This document shows, in pieces, positions 7,065 through 14,504 of a DNA stretch of 17,704 bases. A model generated the notes under the pieces. It was given only the letters and a program-made list of their open reading frames with translations, made no database searches and had not been told where the DNA came from. Source of the DNA: JAJPJX01 sp964568355. Lineage in GTDB: Bacteria > Acidobacteriota > Terriglobia > Bryobacterales > Bryobacteraceae. The DNA lies in the NCBI GenBank assembly GCA_964568355.1, contig CAZMRK010000403.1:1-17704 (forward strand). The letters run 5' to 3'. Position 1 is the first letter of the stretch. The number at the start of each line of letters is the position of its first letter. A program made the translations under genes and the position numbers.

Positions 7065-7830
7065 AACGGTGCACGCCTTGCTGCAGCACCGCGGCTCCCG
7101 CCACCCCCGTGAGCGCGGGCATGAAGGCCGGCCGCGCGCCCCGCCGTCTCCATTCTTCATGAATCGCGTGGTAGCCGAGATAAAACAGCCAGCCTGCGGT
7201 GATTCCCAGCGGATAGATGATCCAGCCCGCGCCCAGGTAGGGCATCGTGACCAGCCCGGCCGCCCCGCCTGCGAGCGTGCAGCCTTCCGCCAGCAGGCAC
7301 AGCATCAGGGCTGCCCATCGCGAGCGCATGGCCGCCAGCACGATTCCGCCCAGCGCGATGCCTTCCGGCACCTTGTGCAGCGCCACTGCCAGAGGGACCG
7401 CAATGCGGATGCCCACCGGCGCCGCCAGTTGCGATGTCACGATGCTCCAGCCGTCCAGAAAGCCGTGCACCGCCGCGGCCGTCACCAGCGGTCCGGCGAA
7501 GCCGTGCAGCACCGTCGAACAGGCATTGTGATCGTGATCGTGCGCACAGGAGGGACATACCGGATAGGCAAAGCGATTGATCACCAGCAGCAGACCGTAT
7601 CCGCAGACCACCAGCACTGCCCCGCCCGCCAGGCCCGTCTCTTCGATCAGCTCCGGCACCAGGCCGAAAGCCACCACTCCCAGCAGCACACCTGCGCTAA
7701 ACGGTACAACTACCTGCGCCCTGCGCCGCGCGCTGGTGAGCCACAGCCCCAGGACCGCGCCGCCCATCCCGATCAGCGTCGCCAGCACCGCCGGTCCCAA
7801 GGCGGAAGATGAGAGTAAACTGAAGTTCAA
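7054..7830 (-). CDS. ZIP-family divalent metal transporter
   Basis: This 258-residue polytopic inner-membrane protein is of the ZIP/ZupT type, importing Zn(II) or related divalent metals into the cytoplasm. About eight hydrophobic segments are visible. The family's metal-site motifs are present: FGLVPE (55-60) in an early helix, HGFLDG (122-127) in the fourth and HKVPEG (152-157) in the fifth. The length equals that of E. coli ZupT. Between helices 3 and 4 a loop carries C92, C95, H97, H99, H101 and C104 (CPSC followed by HDHDH), probably a metal-sensing or delivery site. The start is uncertain: the frame opens with TTG at 7830 just after an in-frame TAG, without a good ribosome-binding site; a start at a TTG or GTG 10-14 codons inside is possible. 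The gene is divergent from the ABC operon and followed on its own strand by the beta-helix gene. Confidence 0.87.
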   Translation of the reverse strand: MNFSLLSSSALGPAVLATLIGMGGAVLGLWLTSARRRAQVVVPFSAGVLLGVVAFGLVPELIEETGLAGGAVLVVCGYGLLLVINRFAYPVCPSCAHDHDHNACSTVLHGFAGPLVTAAAVHGFLDGWSIVTSQLAAPVGIRIAVPLAVALHKVPEGIALGGIVLAAMRSRWAALMLCLLAEGCTLAGGAAGLVTMPYLGAGWIIYPLGITAGWLFYLGYHAIHEEWRRRGARPAFMPALTGVAGAAVLQQGVHRWLR

Positions 7831-7918
7831 GACTTTACTCTAGCGGTTTCGCGATCGATGCCACAACTCGTGGTTTCGTCTATGGCAACCGGAGACTATT
7901 GAAATACGTAGACTTAAA

Positions 7919-7947
7919 TTGACAACGTCCAGATTCGTCCTTATTAT
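7919..7947 (+). promoter_or_regulatory. Near-consensus sigma-70 promoter for the ABC/NAD operon
   Basis: TTGACA (7919-7924, perfect -35) is followed after exactly 17 nt by TATTAT (7942-7947, five of six to TATAAT). The site lies in an AT-rich pocket of the 201-nt region between the divergent ZIP and ABC genes. Transcription would begin near 7954, giving a leader of about 78 nt with a small ACGCC/GGCGT stem (7969-7988). GGGA at 8021-8024, 7 nt before the ATG at 8032, is a plausible ribosome-binding site. Confidence 0.72.
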
Positions 7948-8031
7948 GGTGTTTCGCTTTATCTACAGACGCCTCAGATGGTTGGCGTTTCCTCGTAGGA
8001 CTACATTGCAATTCGTGTCTGGGATTCACAT

Positions 8032-9021
8032 ATGATCAAAGTCGAAGGTTTAACCAAGCGATACGCACGCACCGTCGCGGTCGACAACATCTCCTTCGAA
8101 GTGGAAAAGGGACAGATCGTCGGTTTCCTAGGCCCCAACGGGGCAGGCAAAACCACGACCATGCGCGTCCTTACCTGCTTCCTGCCCCCCACCGCGGGGA
8201 CGGCCACGGTAGCCGGCTTCGACGTCCTGGAAAATCCCATGGAGGTGAAGAAACGCATCGGCTACCTGCCCGAGACCCCGCCGCTTTACCCGGAAATGGA
8301 GGTCGCCGAGTACCTGACCTTCGTTGGACGCCTCAAAGGCATTTCCGGCGGTGATATCACCCGCCGCGTCAATGAGGTGATGGAACGCTGCGCCGTGGCC
8401 CAGGTGAGAGACCGGCAGATCGGCAAGCTCTCCAAAGGTTACCGGCAGCGCGTCGGCCTGGCGCAGGCCATCATCCACAACCCCGATGTCCTGATCCTGG
8501 ATGAGCCTACTTCCGGCCTCGACCCCAAACAGATCATCGAGACGCGCGAATTGATTCACAATCTCGCCGGAGAACACACCATCATCCTCAGCACCCACAT
8601 CCTCTCGGAAGTGGAACACTCCTGCGGCCGCGTCATCATCATTAGCCAGGGAAAGCTGGTCGCCATCGATTCGGTCGCCAACCTGACCAACCGCCTGCGC
8701 GGCTCCGAATCCGTGGTGGTTGAAATTGAATCGAACGACGGCGCCGTCAGCCCCGCCGACGTGCAGCAGCGCCTGGAGCAGGTGGCCGGCGTCAGTCGCG
8801 TGCTCCCCAAAGAATCACCCGAGGGGCGTCTTGCCTTCGAAATCGAAAGCCTGCAGGGCCATCACATCCGTCCCGACCTGGCGCGCGTGGTGGTGGGGTC
8901 TGGCTGGAATTTGAACGAGCTTCGTCCCGTAGGCCTGAGCCTGGAGGACATCTTCTTGCAACTCACCGCCGCCGAAAAGAAAACCGCGGTCGTGGCGGAT
9001 GCCAAGGAAGGTGACAAATGA
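8032..9021 (+). CDS. ABC transporter ATP-binding protein (GldA-like)
   Basis: This 329-residue cytoplasmic ATPase powers an ABC-2 type transporter. The full nucleotide-binding domain is visible: Walker A GPNGAGKT (34-41, K40), a Q-loop-like region YLPETPPLYPEM (78-89), the signature LSKGYRQR (133-140), Walker B VLILDE (153-158) with the D-loop TSGLDP, and the switch histidine H189 in LSTHILSE. A C-terminal extension of about 110 residues follows, similar to the regulatory tail of GldA and related drug/antibiotic exporters. Its stop overlaps the start of the permease gene by 4 nt. Together with the permease, GldG-like and DUF4340 proteins it forms a cluster of the type linked to gliding in Bacteroidetes but also found widely in non-gliding bacteria; the substrate is unknown. 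Confidence 0.95.
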   Translation: MIKVEGLTKRYARTVAVDNISFEVEKGQIVGFLGPNGAGKTTTMRVLTCFLPPTAGTATVAGFDVLENPMEVKKRIGYLPETPPLYPEMEVAEYLTFVGRLKGISGGDITRRVNEVMERCAVAQVRDRQIGKLSKGYRQRVGLAQAIIHNPDVLILDEPTSGLDPKQIIETRELIHNLAGEHTIILSTHILSEVEHSCGRVIIISQGKLVAIDSVANLTNRLRGSESVVVEIESNDGAVSPADVQQRLEQVAGVSRVLPKESPEGRLAFEIESLQGHHIRPDLARVVVGSGWNLNELRPVGLSLEDIFLQLTAAEKKTAVVADAKEGDK

Positions 9022-9785
9022 CCAACATCTGGATTATCTGTCGTAGAGAACTCAAGAGCTACTTTGCTTCGCCCATCGCCTACCTCCTGATGGCGTTTTT
9101 CGGGCTGATCTTCGGTTTCGGGTTTTTCACCGCCACCCGCGACTTCGTGCGCTTCAGCTTTCAGGCCCAGATGATGGGCCGCAGCATGCCCATGAATGTG
9201 AACGAACAGGTGATCCGCCCGCTGCTGGGTTTCGCCAGCACCGTGGCCCTGTTCCTCATCCCCATGATCACCATGCGCCTGTTTGCCGAGGAAAAGAAGA
9301 GCGGCACCATCGAGCTGCTTATGACCTCGCCGGTCAGCGACCTTTCCATCATCCTCGGCAAGTGGTTCGCCTCCATGTGGCTCTATGTCTGCATCCTGGG
9401 CATGTCCGCCATCAACGTGGCCCTGCTGTTCGCCTTCGGCAAGCCCGATTGGAAGCCCATCCTGATCGGCTACCTCGGCCTGCTGCTGCAGGGCGGATGC
9501 CTCCTCTCCATCGGCGCGTTCATCTCCACCACTACGCGCAATCAGATCATCGCCGGCGGCGTTACCTTTTTCGTCTGCCTCCTGCTCTGGCTGCTGAGCT
9601 GGTTCACTGCCTTTGATACCGCCGGAGCGGGACAGGTCATCAACTATCTCTCGATCGTCACTCACTTCGAAAACTTCGGCAAAGGCGTGCTCGATTCGAA
9701 AGATGTCATCTTTTACCTCTCCATGATCTTCTTCGGGCTCTTCATTACCTCCCGATCCATGGAGTCCCTGAGGTGGAGGGCGTAA
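9018..9785 (+). CDS. ABC-2 type permease (GldF-like)
   Basis: This 255-residue inner-membrane permease partners the preceding ATPase. It has about six hydrophobic segments: residues 17-37, 71-88, 117-139, 147-170, 177-198 and 228-245. The conserved cytoplasmic coupling stretch RLFAEEKKSGTIELLMTSP (87-105) is diagnostic for ABC-2/GldF permeases. The length is typical (about 240-260). The ATG sits in the ATGA overlap with the ATPase gene, so translation is probably coupled. The stop is 5 nt before the GldG-like start. The transported substrate cannot be told from sequence. Confidence 0.93.
   Translation: MTNIWIICRRELKSYFASPIAYLLMAFFGLIFGFGFFTATRDFVRFSFQAQMMGRSMPMNVNEQVIRPLLGFASTVALFLIPMITMRLFAEEKKSGTIELLMTSPVSDLSIILGKWFASMWLYVCILGMSAINVALLFAFGKPDWKPILIGYLGLLLQGGCLLSIGAFISTTTRNQIIAGGVTFFVCLLLWLLSWFTAFDTAGAGQVINYLSIVTHFENFGKGVLDSKDVIFYLSMIFFGLFITSRSMESLRWRA
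9775..9780 (+). promoter_or_regulatory. Ribosome-binding site for the GldG-like gene
   Basis: GGAGGG lies 10 nt before the ATG at 9791, inside the last codons of the permease gene. It favours that ATG over the in-frame GTG at 9773, which would lie on the site itself. Confidence 0.6.
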
Positions 9786-9790
9786 GGACC

Positions 9791-11230
9791 ATGCGGAACA
9801 ATTGGATCAGCAAACGGCAAACGAAATACACCGCCTACGCCGGAACCTATATCCTGGTGACTCTCGCGGTGCTGGCCGCCATTAACTTCCTGGCCAACCG
9901 CTACGACAAATCCTACGACGCCACCGCTAACAAGCAGTTCAGCCTCTCGGATCAGACCATCAAGGTGGTCAAGGGCCTCAGCCGCGATCTGAAAATCACC
10001 TACTTCGACGAAAGCACCCGCTTTCCGCAGGCCAAGGACCTGCTGGACCGCTATTCCAGCCTTTCGCCCAAGGTCCAGGTGGTCTACATCGATCCGGTCA
10101 AGAAACCCCAGATCGCCCGCGCCGCCGGCTTCCGCCGCGACACCAACATCCTGGTCGATAGCGGCGTGCGCAAGGAAGAAGCCAAAAGCCTCACCGAGGA
10201 AGACGTCACCGGCGCCATCATCCGCTCGCTCAAGACCGGAGAACGCCTGGCCTGCTTTGTCTCCGGCAGCGGGGAGCACAGCCTGGATGACTCCTCCGGC
10301 CGCGATGGCTATGCGGCCGTCAAAGAGGCCCTCGAACGCAACAACGTCAAGACTCGCTCCATCTCCCTGCTGACCGGGCCGCCGGTCGCCGATCTGAAAC
10401 CCGGCGCCGTTCCCGCCACCACGCCCCAGGCGTCCAAGCCGGAAGTCCCCAAGGACTGCACGGCGCTTGTGGTCGCCGGTCCCAAATATGCCTATACCGA
10501 CCCGGAAGTCCAGGCCATCAAAGCGTATGTCGAAGGCGGCGGACGCGCTCTGTTCCTGCTCGATCCTCCTCTCAGCATGGGTCGCGAAGAGGTCAGCCCG
10601 AACCCGGAACTGGCCAAGCTGCTCGAAGGCTGGGGCGTCACCATCAATAAGGACCTCGCTCTCGACACCAGCGGCATCGGGCAGTTGTTCCAGCTTGGCC
10701 CCGAAGTTCCCCTGGTCACCAGCTATGAATCGCACGCCATCGTGCGCGATATGAAGGAGACGGCGACCGCGTTCCCGCTGGCGCGCACGCTCGATACGAA
10801 ATCCACCGACAAGACCACGGTGGAAAAGCTCTTTTCCACAGGCTCCAGCAGTTTTGCCACAACCAAGCTGGGGTCCAACGAGATCCGCATCGATCCGAAA
10901 AGCGATCGGAAGGGCCCGCTCCTGATCGGCGCTGCCGGCACCTATAACACCGGCGGCGCCGGCAGCCAGGGCCGCTTCGTCGTGGTCGGCAGCTCCCGCT
11001 GGGTCTCCAACGGGTTCATTCGCTTCAACGGCAACCGCGATCTTTTCCTCAATGCCATGAACTGGCTCACCTCCGATGAGGACCTGATCTCCATACGGCC
11101 CAAGGAGCCGGACAGCCGGCCGCTGAACATCAGCTCCCGCGGCATGTCCTCGGTCTTCTGGCTGAGCGTGGTCTTCTTTCCGCTCAGCGTGGTGGTCTCC
11201 GGTTTGATGGTCTGGTGGCGCAGGAGATAA
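9791..11230 (+). CDS. GldG-like ABC auxiliary protein
   Basis: This 479-residue membrane-anchored periplasmic protein is of the GldG/ABC-auxiliary type. One transmembrane helix lies near the N-terminus (about residues 14-35) and another at the very C-terminus (about 454-476, followed by WWRRR). Between them is a large extracytoplasmic region. It starts with SLSDQTIKVVKGL and KITYFDEST, typical of the family's thioredoxin-like first part. FVSGSGEHSLDD (156-167) stands at the usual GHGE position, and a later DUF4350-like segment includes GGGRALFLLDPPLS. It lies between the permease and the DUF4340 gene with gaps of 5 and 3 nt, so it is part of the same complex. The exact role of GldG proteins is unknown. 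The ATG at 9791 is preferred because of GGAGGG upstream. Confidence 0.9.
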   Translation: MRNNWISKRQTKYTAYAGTYILVTLAVLAAINFLANRYDKSYDATANKQFSLSDQTIKVVKGLSRDLKITYFDESTRFPQAKDLLDRYSSLSPKVQVVYIDPVKKPQIARAAGFRRDTNILVDSGVRKEEAKSLTEEDVTGAIIRSLKTGERLACFVSGSGEHSLDDSSGRDGYAAVKEALERNNVKTRSISLLTGPPVADLKPGAVPATTPQASKPEVPKDCTALVVAGPKYAYTDPEVQAIKAYVEGGGRALFLLDPPLSMGREEVSPNPELAKLLEGWGVTINKDLALDTSGIGQLFQLGPEVPLVTSYESHAIVRDMKETATAFPLARTLDTKSTDKTTVEKLFSTGSSSFATTKLGSNEIRIDPKSDRKGPLLIGAAGTYNTGGAGSQGRFVVVGSSRWVSNGFIRFNGNRDLFLNAMNWLTSDEDLISIRPKEPDSRPLNISSRGMSSVFWLSVVFFPLSVVVSGLMVWWRRR

Positions 11231-11233
11231 CCC

Positions 11234-12559
11234 ATGAAGCTTCGAGGACTTCTGATCGCAGCGGTCCTCCTGGCCGCGCTCAGTGGCACGGTCTACTGGT
11301 CCAATAAAAAGAGCGCCGCCGACGCTGCGAAACCGAACGATAGCACTCCCAAGATCGTCAACATCCCGGATAGCGACATTCGGGAAGTTCGCTTGAAGAA
11401 AGCCGACGTCACCACCGTGCTCCGGCGCGACAAGGACAATAAGTGGGAGATCGCCGAGCCCAAGCCCTTGCGCGCGGACCAGGACGCCGTGACCTCCCTG
11501 GTCTCCAGCCTTTCTTCGCTCACCGCCGACAAGGTGATCGAAGACAAGCCCGCCGACCTGAGCGCCTACGGCCTCCAGTCGCCCCAGTTGGATGTCACCG
11601 TCGTCAAAAAGGACGGCAAGACCGTCGATCTCTATGTCGGCGACGAGACGCCCACCGGTTCTGGCGCCTACGCCCGCGTCAGCAACGGGCCCAAGGTCTA
11701 TACACTGGCCAGCTACACCAAATCCAACCTCGACAAAACCTCCAACGACCTGCGCGACAAGCGTCTCCTGACCTTCGATTCCGACAAGCTCACCCGCGTC
11801 GATCTTCAGGCCAAGGGGCCGTCCCTCGAATTCGGCAAAAACAACCAGAACGATTGGCAGATCCTTAAGCCCCGGCCCCTGCGCGCGGATGGCTCGCAAG
11901 TCGAGGACCTGATCCGCAAGCTGAAAGATGCCAAGATGGATACCTCCGTCTCGGATGAGGAGGCGAAAAAAGCCGCTGCCGAGTTCGCGGCCGGCGCCCG
12001 CGTCGGCGTGGCTACCGTCGCTGATGCCGGCGGAACCCAGGAACTGGAGGTGCGCAAAGCCAAGGACACCTACTACGCCAAAAGCTCCGTCCTCCCGGGC
12101 GTCTACAAGGTTCCCAATGACCTGGGCGAGGGGCTCAACAAGGCCCTGGACGATTTCCGCAACAAGAAGCTCTTCGATTTCGGCTGGAACGATCCCACCA
12201 GGCTGGAAATCGTGAATGGCTCCGCCAGCGCCGCCTACCAGAAGTCCGGCGACAAGTGGATGTCCGGCTCCAGGCAGATGGACTCCACCTCGGTCCAAAG
12301 CCTGATCGACAAGCTTCGCGACCTCGCTTCGACCCAATTCCTGGATTCCGGCGGCGTCGGCCAGACCATCTTCACCGCCACGGTCACTTCCTCGGACGGA
12401 AAGCGCGTCGAAAAGGTCACAATCACTTCCGCCGCTGGCAAAAATTATGCGAAGCGTGAGAACGAACCCAGCATCTATGAACTGGATACGAAGGCGGTAG
12501 CCGATCTGCAAAAAGCTGCCGGGGAAGTGAAAGAAGCACAACCTGCAAAAAAGAAATGA
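11234..12559 (+). CDS. DUF4340 domain protein with internal repeats
   Basis: This 441-residue protein has an N-terminal membrane anchor or signal segment (about residues 3-22) and a long, charged, beta-rich extracytoplasmic part. Similar units recur. KWEIAEPKPLRADQDAVTSL (70-89) matches DWQILKPRPLRADGSQVEDL (207-226) and, more weakly, KWMSGSRQMDSTSVQSL (341-357). DLRDKRLLTFD (172-182) matches DFRNKKLFDFG (307-317). This fits DUF4340, whose members regularly follow GldG-type genes. The function is not known; a periplasmic partner that binds or scaffolds the ABC complex is an inference. It starts 3 nt after the GldG-like stop and ends in a Lys-rich tail 12 nt before pncB. Confidence 0.87.
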   Translation: MKLRGLLIAAVLLAALSGTVYWSNKKSAADAAKPNDSTPKIVNIPDSDIREVRLKKADVTTVLRRDKDNKWEIAEPKPLRADQDAVTSLVSSLSSLTADKVIEDKPADLSAYGLQSPQLDVTVVKKDGKTVDLYVGDETPTGSGAYARVSNGPKVYTLASYTKSNLDKTSNDLRDKRLLTFDSDKLTRVDLQAKGPSLEFGKNNQNDWQILKPRPLRADGSQVEDLIRKLKDAKMDTSVSDEEAKKAAAEFAAGARVGVATVADAGGTQELEVRKAKDTYYAKSSVLPGVYKVPNDLGEGLNKALDDFRNKKLFDFGWNDPTRLEIVNGSASAAYQKSGDKWMSGSRQMDSTSVQSLIDKLRDLASTQFLDSGGVGQTIFTATVTSSDGKRVEKVTITSAAGKNYAKRENEPSIYELDTKAVADLQKAAGEVKEAQPAKKK

Positions 12560-12564
12560 AAAGG
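12560..12564 (+). promoter_or_regulatory. Ribosome-binding site deciding the pncB start
   Basis: AAGGG lies 7 nt before GTG 12572. A second in-frame GTG at 12581 would be 16 nt away, so 12572 is preferred. Confidence 0.5.
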
Positions 12565-12571
12565 GCGACGC

Positions 12572-13909
12572 GTGACCAGCGTGAACGGTCTTCTAACCGA
12601 CCTCTATGAATTGACCATGGCCGCCGGCTATTTCGAAGCCGGTAAGATCAAAGAAAAGGCCACCTTTGAGTTAACCTTTCGCCGCCTTCCGCCGCATCGC
12701 ACCTTTTTGCTCGCGGCCGGCCTGCCGCAGATCGTCGACTATCTGCTGAATTTGCGCTTTACCACCGAAGAGATCGCCTACCTGCGGGGCCTGCCGCAGT
12801 TTCAATCCGTCTCCCCCGCCTTCTTCGACTATCTGAGCAATTTCCGCTTCACCGGCGACCTGTTCGCCGTCCCGGAAGGCACCCCGCTCTTTCCCGGCGA
12901 GCCGTTTCTCACGCTGCGCGCGCCGGTCATCGAAGCCCAGATCCCCGAAACCTACCTCCTGGCGGCGATCAGTTTTCAAAGCCTGATCGCGACCAAGGCC
13001 GCCCGTCTGGTCGAGGCCTCCGGCGGCCGCGAGATCGTCGAGTTTGGCACCCGCCGCGCCCACACCCCCGAGGCTGGCGTGCTGGCCGCCCGCGCCGCTT
13101 ATATCGGCGGATGCGCCGGCACCAGCAACACCCAGGCAGGATGGCGCTATGGCATTCCCGTCATGGGTACCGCCGCGCACTCCTGGATCATGTCCTTTTC
13201 AAGCGAAACCGAGGCCTTCCGCCAGTTGCAGCGCGTTCTGGGAGCCGGTGTCGTTCAGCTCGTCGACACCTACGATCCGCTGGAGGGCACGCGCAAAGTG
13301 GCCCGGCTCGGCCCGCCGCTGGCCGGCGTCCGCCTGGATAGCGGCGACAGCCTCGCGCTCTCGCGCCAGGTCCGCGCGATTCTGGATGAGACCGGTCTCG
13401 CCGATGCCCACATCATGCTCAGCGGCGATCTGGACGAATATCGCATTCGCGCGTTGCTGGCCGCGGGCGCGCCGGTGGATTCCTTTGGCGTGGGAACCCA
13501 GCTCGCCACCTCCGGAGACGCCCCCAACCTGAGCGCCATCTATAAACTCGTGGAAGTGGACATCAGCGGAATCAAGCGCTTCACCGCCAAATACAGCGAG
13601 GACAAGACTACCCTGCCCGGCTCCAAGCAGGTCTTCCGCCGCGAAAGCTACGACGTGCTCGCCCGCTCCGGGGAATGCGGCACGGGAGAAGCCTTGCTGC
13701 GGCCGGTGATCCTCGGCGGTCAACTGGTCGAGCCTCTGCCCGGTCTCGATGCCGCCAGGGAGCGCGCGCGGCGGTCGCTGCAGCACTTCCCTGCCTCTCT
13801 CCGCGACCTGGATAGTACCGAGGTATGGCCCGTGCGCCAGAGCGACGATCTCCTTGCCCTGGTCGAGCGTACCCGCCGCAATCTGGCCGCCGTGCCGGCC
13901 ATCTCCTGA
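12572..13909 (+). CDS. pncB: Nicotinate phosphoribosyltransferase
   Basis: This 445-residue cytoplasmic enzyme joins nicotinate to PRPP, with ATP hydrolysis, to give nicotinate mononucleotide, the entry step of the Preiss-Handler NAD salvage route. It starts with the family-typical LLTDLYELTMAAGYF. It carries the catalytic block FGTRRAHTPEAGVLAARAAY (159-178), in which H164 should be the phosphorylated histidine, followed by IGGCAGTSNT, then GTAAHSWIMSF (199-209) with a second conserved His. The phosphate-binding part includes GVRLDSGD and FGVGTQLATSGD. The length fits the bacterial class of about 440 residues. GTG is the start. It lies 12 nt after the DUF4340 gene and 10 nt before pncA, so it is probably in the same transcript as both. 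Confidence 0.95.
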   Translation: MTSVNGLLTDLYELTMAAGYFEAGKIKEKATFELTFRRLPPHRTFLLAAGLPQIVDYLLNLRFTTEEIAYLRGLPQFQSVSPAFFDYLSNFRFTGDLFAVPEGTPLFPGEPFLTLRAPVIEAQIPETYLLAAISFQSLIATKAARLVEASGGREIVEFGTRRAHTPEAGVLAARAAYIGGCAGTSNTQAGWRYGIPVMGTAAHSWIMSFSSETEAFRQLQRVLGAGVVQLVDTYDPLEGTRKVARLGPPLAGVRLDSGDSLALSRQVRAILDETGLADAHIMLSGDLDEYRIRALLAAGAPVDSFGVGTQLATSGDAPNLSAIYKLVEVDISGIKRFTAKYSEDKTTLPGSKQVFRRESYDVLARSGECGTGEALLRPVILGGQLVEPLPGLDAARERARRSLQHFPASLRDLDSTEVWPVRQSDDLLALVERTRRNLAAVPAIS

Positions 13910-13914
13910 GGAGG
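13908..13914 (+). promoter_or_regulatory. Strong ribosome-binding site for pncA
   Basis: GAGGAGG begins inside the pncB stop codon and ends 5 nt before GTG 13920. It fixes that GTG as the pncA start rather than earlier in-frame codons lying within pncB, and it suggests termination-reinitiation between the two genes. Confidence 0.8.
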
Positions 13915-13919
13915 CCCCC

Positions 13920-14504
13920 GTGAAGCTTGCCTTCTTCGATATCGACACCCAGTTGGACTTCATGCTGCCCGCCGGAGCGCTCTACGTTCCCGGCGCCGAG
14001 GCGCGCATTCCCGCCATCGCCCGGCTCAATGCCCATGCCGCCGCGCGAGGCTTTCCGCTGGTCTCCTCCACCGACGCGCACGCCGAAGACGACCCCGAAT
14101 TCCAACAGTGGCCGCCGCACTGCGTCGCCGGAACCCTGGGCCAGAACAAGGTGCCCGCCAGCCTGCTCGATCGCGTTTCCATCGTTCCGCCCCACGCCGT
14201 CCCGCTAAACCTTGGCGGCGCGCCCCAGATTATCGTGCAGAAGCTCAAGCTGGACCTGTTCAGCAATCCCAACCTGCCGGAACTGTTGCGGCAATTGCAG
14301 GCCGACGAGTTTATCGTCTATGGCGTGGTTACGGAGTACTGTGTCGGCTGCGCGGCGCGTGGATTGCTCGAAACCGGAAAACCCGTCTGGCTGGTCTCCG
14401 ACGCGATTCAGTCTCTCAACACCGCGGACTCCGATCGCACCGTCGCGGAGTTCACCGCGCGCGGAGGAAACATCGCCACCGTCAGCGGGATTTGCGCGCG
14501 ATAA
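13920..14504 (+). CDS. pncA: Nicotinamidase (isochorismatase-like cysteine hydrolase)
   Basis: This 194-residue cytoplasmic enzyme hydrolyses nicotinamide to nicotinate and ammonia, supplying the substrate of the neighbouring phosphoribosyltransferase. The catalytic triad is visible as D9 (DIDTQLDF), K108 (IIVQK) and nucleophile C141 (VTEYCVGCAARG). Metal ligands are D52 and H54 (TDAHAEDDPEF) and H67 (WPPHC). Where mycobacterial PncA has a third His, this protein has E60, as I recall for the glutamate-ligand form described from Streptococcus pneumoniae. The cis-peptide stretch VVTEYC is normal. The length is usual (about 190-210). GTG is the start, after a strong GAGGAGG. The last 23 nt overlap the 3' end of the convergent methyltransferase gene. 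Confidence 0.92.
   Translation: MKLAFFDIDTQLDFMLPAGALYVPGAEARIPAIARLNAHAAARGFPLVSSTDAHAEDDPEFQQWPPHCVAGTLGQNKVPASLLDRVSIVPPHAVPLNLGGAPQIIVQKLKLDLFSNPNLPELLRQLQADEFIVYGVVTEYCVGCAARGLLETGKPVWLVSDAIQSLNTADSDRTVAEFTARGGNIATVSGICAR

Noticed and set aside
6262..7812. A 516-codon plus-strand open frame
   Set aside because: It is antisense to the beta-helix and ZIP genes, both of which have clear family motifs; its own composition is low-complexity Arg/His/Pro.
7831..8031. Riboswitch in the leader of the ABC/NAD operon
   Set aside because: Only one short 5-bp stem is visible and no known aptamer motif was recognised, so it was left as a plain promoter and leader.
9713..12541. A 942-codon open frame on the minus strand
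   Set aside because: It lies wholly opposite the permease, GldG-like and DUF4340 genes. Its Gly/Asp/Val-rich composition is what GC-rich codon bias gives on the antisense strand, and no domain is recognisable.
13749..13919. N-terminal extension of the nicotinamidase frame into pncB
   Set aside because: The extension has no family similarity, and a strong ribosome-binding site lies directly before GTG 13920, where the conserved fold starts.
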